From Clavibacter sp. (GTDB lineage: Bacteria; Actinomycetota; Actinomycetes; Nanopelagicales; Nanopelagicaceae): 64,000 nt of DNA. The stretch covers positions 186,001 through 250,000 of the forward strand of contig BGOH01000001.1 in assembly GCA_003569145.1 (NCBI GenBank). The letters run 5' to 3'. Of the stretch, positions 62,957 to 64,000 are shown piece after piece; position 1 is the first letter of the stretch; the number at the start of each line of letters is the position of its first letter. The notes under the pieces were generated by a model, which was not told where the DNA came from, did not search any database, and saw nothing but the letters and a program-made list of their open reading frames with translations. A program made the position numbers and the translations under genes.

Positions 62957-64000
62957 TTATCGCGTCCTTTGATAGACGTTTTGCAATAGGCCAATAGCGA
63001 TCAAATTGGCAAACATTGCAGAGCCCCCATAAGACAGGAATAAGAGTGGAACCCCGGTCATTGGCATGAGCCCCATTGTCATTCCAATATTTTCAAAGAT
63101 TTGAAATGAGAACCAAGCAACAACACCGATACAGACCATTTTGCCAAAGAGATCTGTGGTGGCTCTTGCGATAGCAAAGGCCCGCATCAACACTATGAAA
63201 TAAAGTAGCAAAATAAATGAAGAACCAAGAAAACCTAACTCCTCCCCCGCTACTGTAAAAATAAAATCTGTATGTTGCTCTGGAACAAATCGTCCATTGG
63301 TCTGCGGTCCATCAAACAAACCTTTACCAAGTAAGCCGCCTGAACCAATAGTGATGCGAGCCTGTCTTAATTGATACCCACTTGCCTGCGGATCTGCTGA
63401 AGGATCAACAAAAGATTTTAGGCGATTTAATTGATACTCACTTACCTCACCGCTAGCAATTGCAATATAGACACCAACAACTCCCGCAATCAAAAGTCCA
63501 ATCACCCAATAAAGAGATGCGCCGGAGAGTGCAATCATTGTTATCACCGCTGCAGAGATAATCAGCACAGTTCCTAAATCTGGCTGAGCCACAATCAAAT
63601 TATTGGAAGCGCTGCAACTCCTAGCGCTTGCAAGACCTGCCTATCACTTGGTCGAGCCTCTCCTGCCATGCGCTCTGAGAGAATAAGAGCCATTCCAACA
63701 ATAATTGAAATCTTTGCTAGCTCTGCTGGCTGAAATTGCAAGCCCCCTGGAAATGAAATCCAAGAGCGAGCGCCATTAACTGTTGAACCAAGTCCAGGAA
63801 TTAATACTGCAATAAGACCTAATACGCCAAAGCCCCAGAGAAATGGTGTGTAGGCCCGAAGAAGGCGGTAATCAACAAGAGTTGTGCCATAGGCCAGGGC
63901 AATACCAATAATGACATTAACTATCTGGCGCTTTAGGTAGTACTCAGGATCTAGTCCATTAGCAGCGAACCAATCTCTAGTCGCTGCATAAACCAAGACA
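62957..64000 (-). CDS. rodA: Rod-shape-determining SEDS glycosyltransferase RodA (5' end cut by window edge; one apparent frameshift)
   Basis: Polytopic peptidoglycan polymerase of the elongasome. From the window edge the frame reads VYAATRDWFAANGLDPEYYL and includes NGARSWISFPGGLQFQPAE, then breaks after GVAALPII. Adding one base to the A run 63597-63599 (plus strand) gives ALPIILIVAQPDLGTVLII and continues to the stop at 62957 through GGLLGKGLF and the C-terminal GGSAMFANLIAIGL. RodA rather than FtsW is favoured by the rne/rplU neighbourhood. The first codons lie beyond the window. Confidence 0.88.

Overview
This window is a gene-dense, low-GC stretch of an actinobacterial chromosome. Nearly all genes lie on the minus strand, are packed with overlaps of 1-8 bases or short gaps, and follow actinobacterial order: thyX-dapA-rnj-ftsK; rimP-nusA-(ylxR)-infB-rbfA-truB-ribF-rpsO-pnp-M16-dapB; rpsB-tsf-pyrH-frr-cdsA-rlmN-ispDXG block; rodA-rne-rplU-rpmA-obgE-proB-proA. 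A mycoredoxin-type glutaredoxin, an RNase J, a flavin-dependent thymidylate synthase and a polyamine importer in a compact AT-rich genome suggest a streamlined planktonic actinobacterium such as the freshwater acI group (Nanopelagicales). That assignment is inference from gene content, not a database match.

Layout. 1-4,031: rimO (3' end cut by the window edge), a RodZ-like membrane HTH protein and ftsK. 4,081-9,459: rnj, dapA, thyX, a divergent azlCD exporter pair, a mycoredoxin and dapB. 9,474-20,085: M16 peptidase, pnp, rpsO and the translation/RNA-maturation block from ribF to rimP. 20,147-26,177: a TauE/SafE permease, proS, ispG, an M50 site-2 protease and dxr. 26,231-34,137: a polyamine/GABA module (gabT, ureohydrolase, potABCD, aminobutyraldehyde dehydrogenase). 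34,206-39,152: rlmN, cdsA, frr, pyrH, tsf, rpsB. 39,153-42,108: a noncoding stretch, glpX, xerC and two small orphan genes. 42,142-50,791: one long branched-chain amino acid and serine operon (ilvB-ilvN-ilvC-serA-leuB-ilvE-cimA, ending in a small XRE regulator), preceded by a promoter, a leader peptide and an attenuator. 51,024-59,887: ilvD, gatBAC, proAB and obgE. 59,973-64,000: rpmA, rplU, rne and rodA (5' end cut by the window edge).

The sequence carries many single-base indels. I locate 13 in 11 genes (thyX, azlD, the M16 peptidase, truB, the TauE permease, the aldehyde dehydrogenase, frr, pyrH, leuB, ilvN, rodA). Most lie at short homopolymers, and undoing each one restores a full family-length protein. 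Several of these genes are normally essential and single-copy, so I read these as sequencing or assembly errors and annotate the genes as single CDSs across the break.

The most interesting biology is regulatory. There is a probably leaderless 19-residue Val/Ile/Leu-rich leader peptide followed by a terminator upstream of ilvB, a candidate Actino-pnp RNA upstream of pnp, a half-size YlxR-like ORF between nusA and infB, and a foldable intergenic region beside an orphan 78-84 residue protein. No CRISPR array, insertion sequence, prophage, tRNA or rRNA gene was seen.
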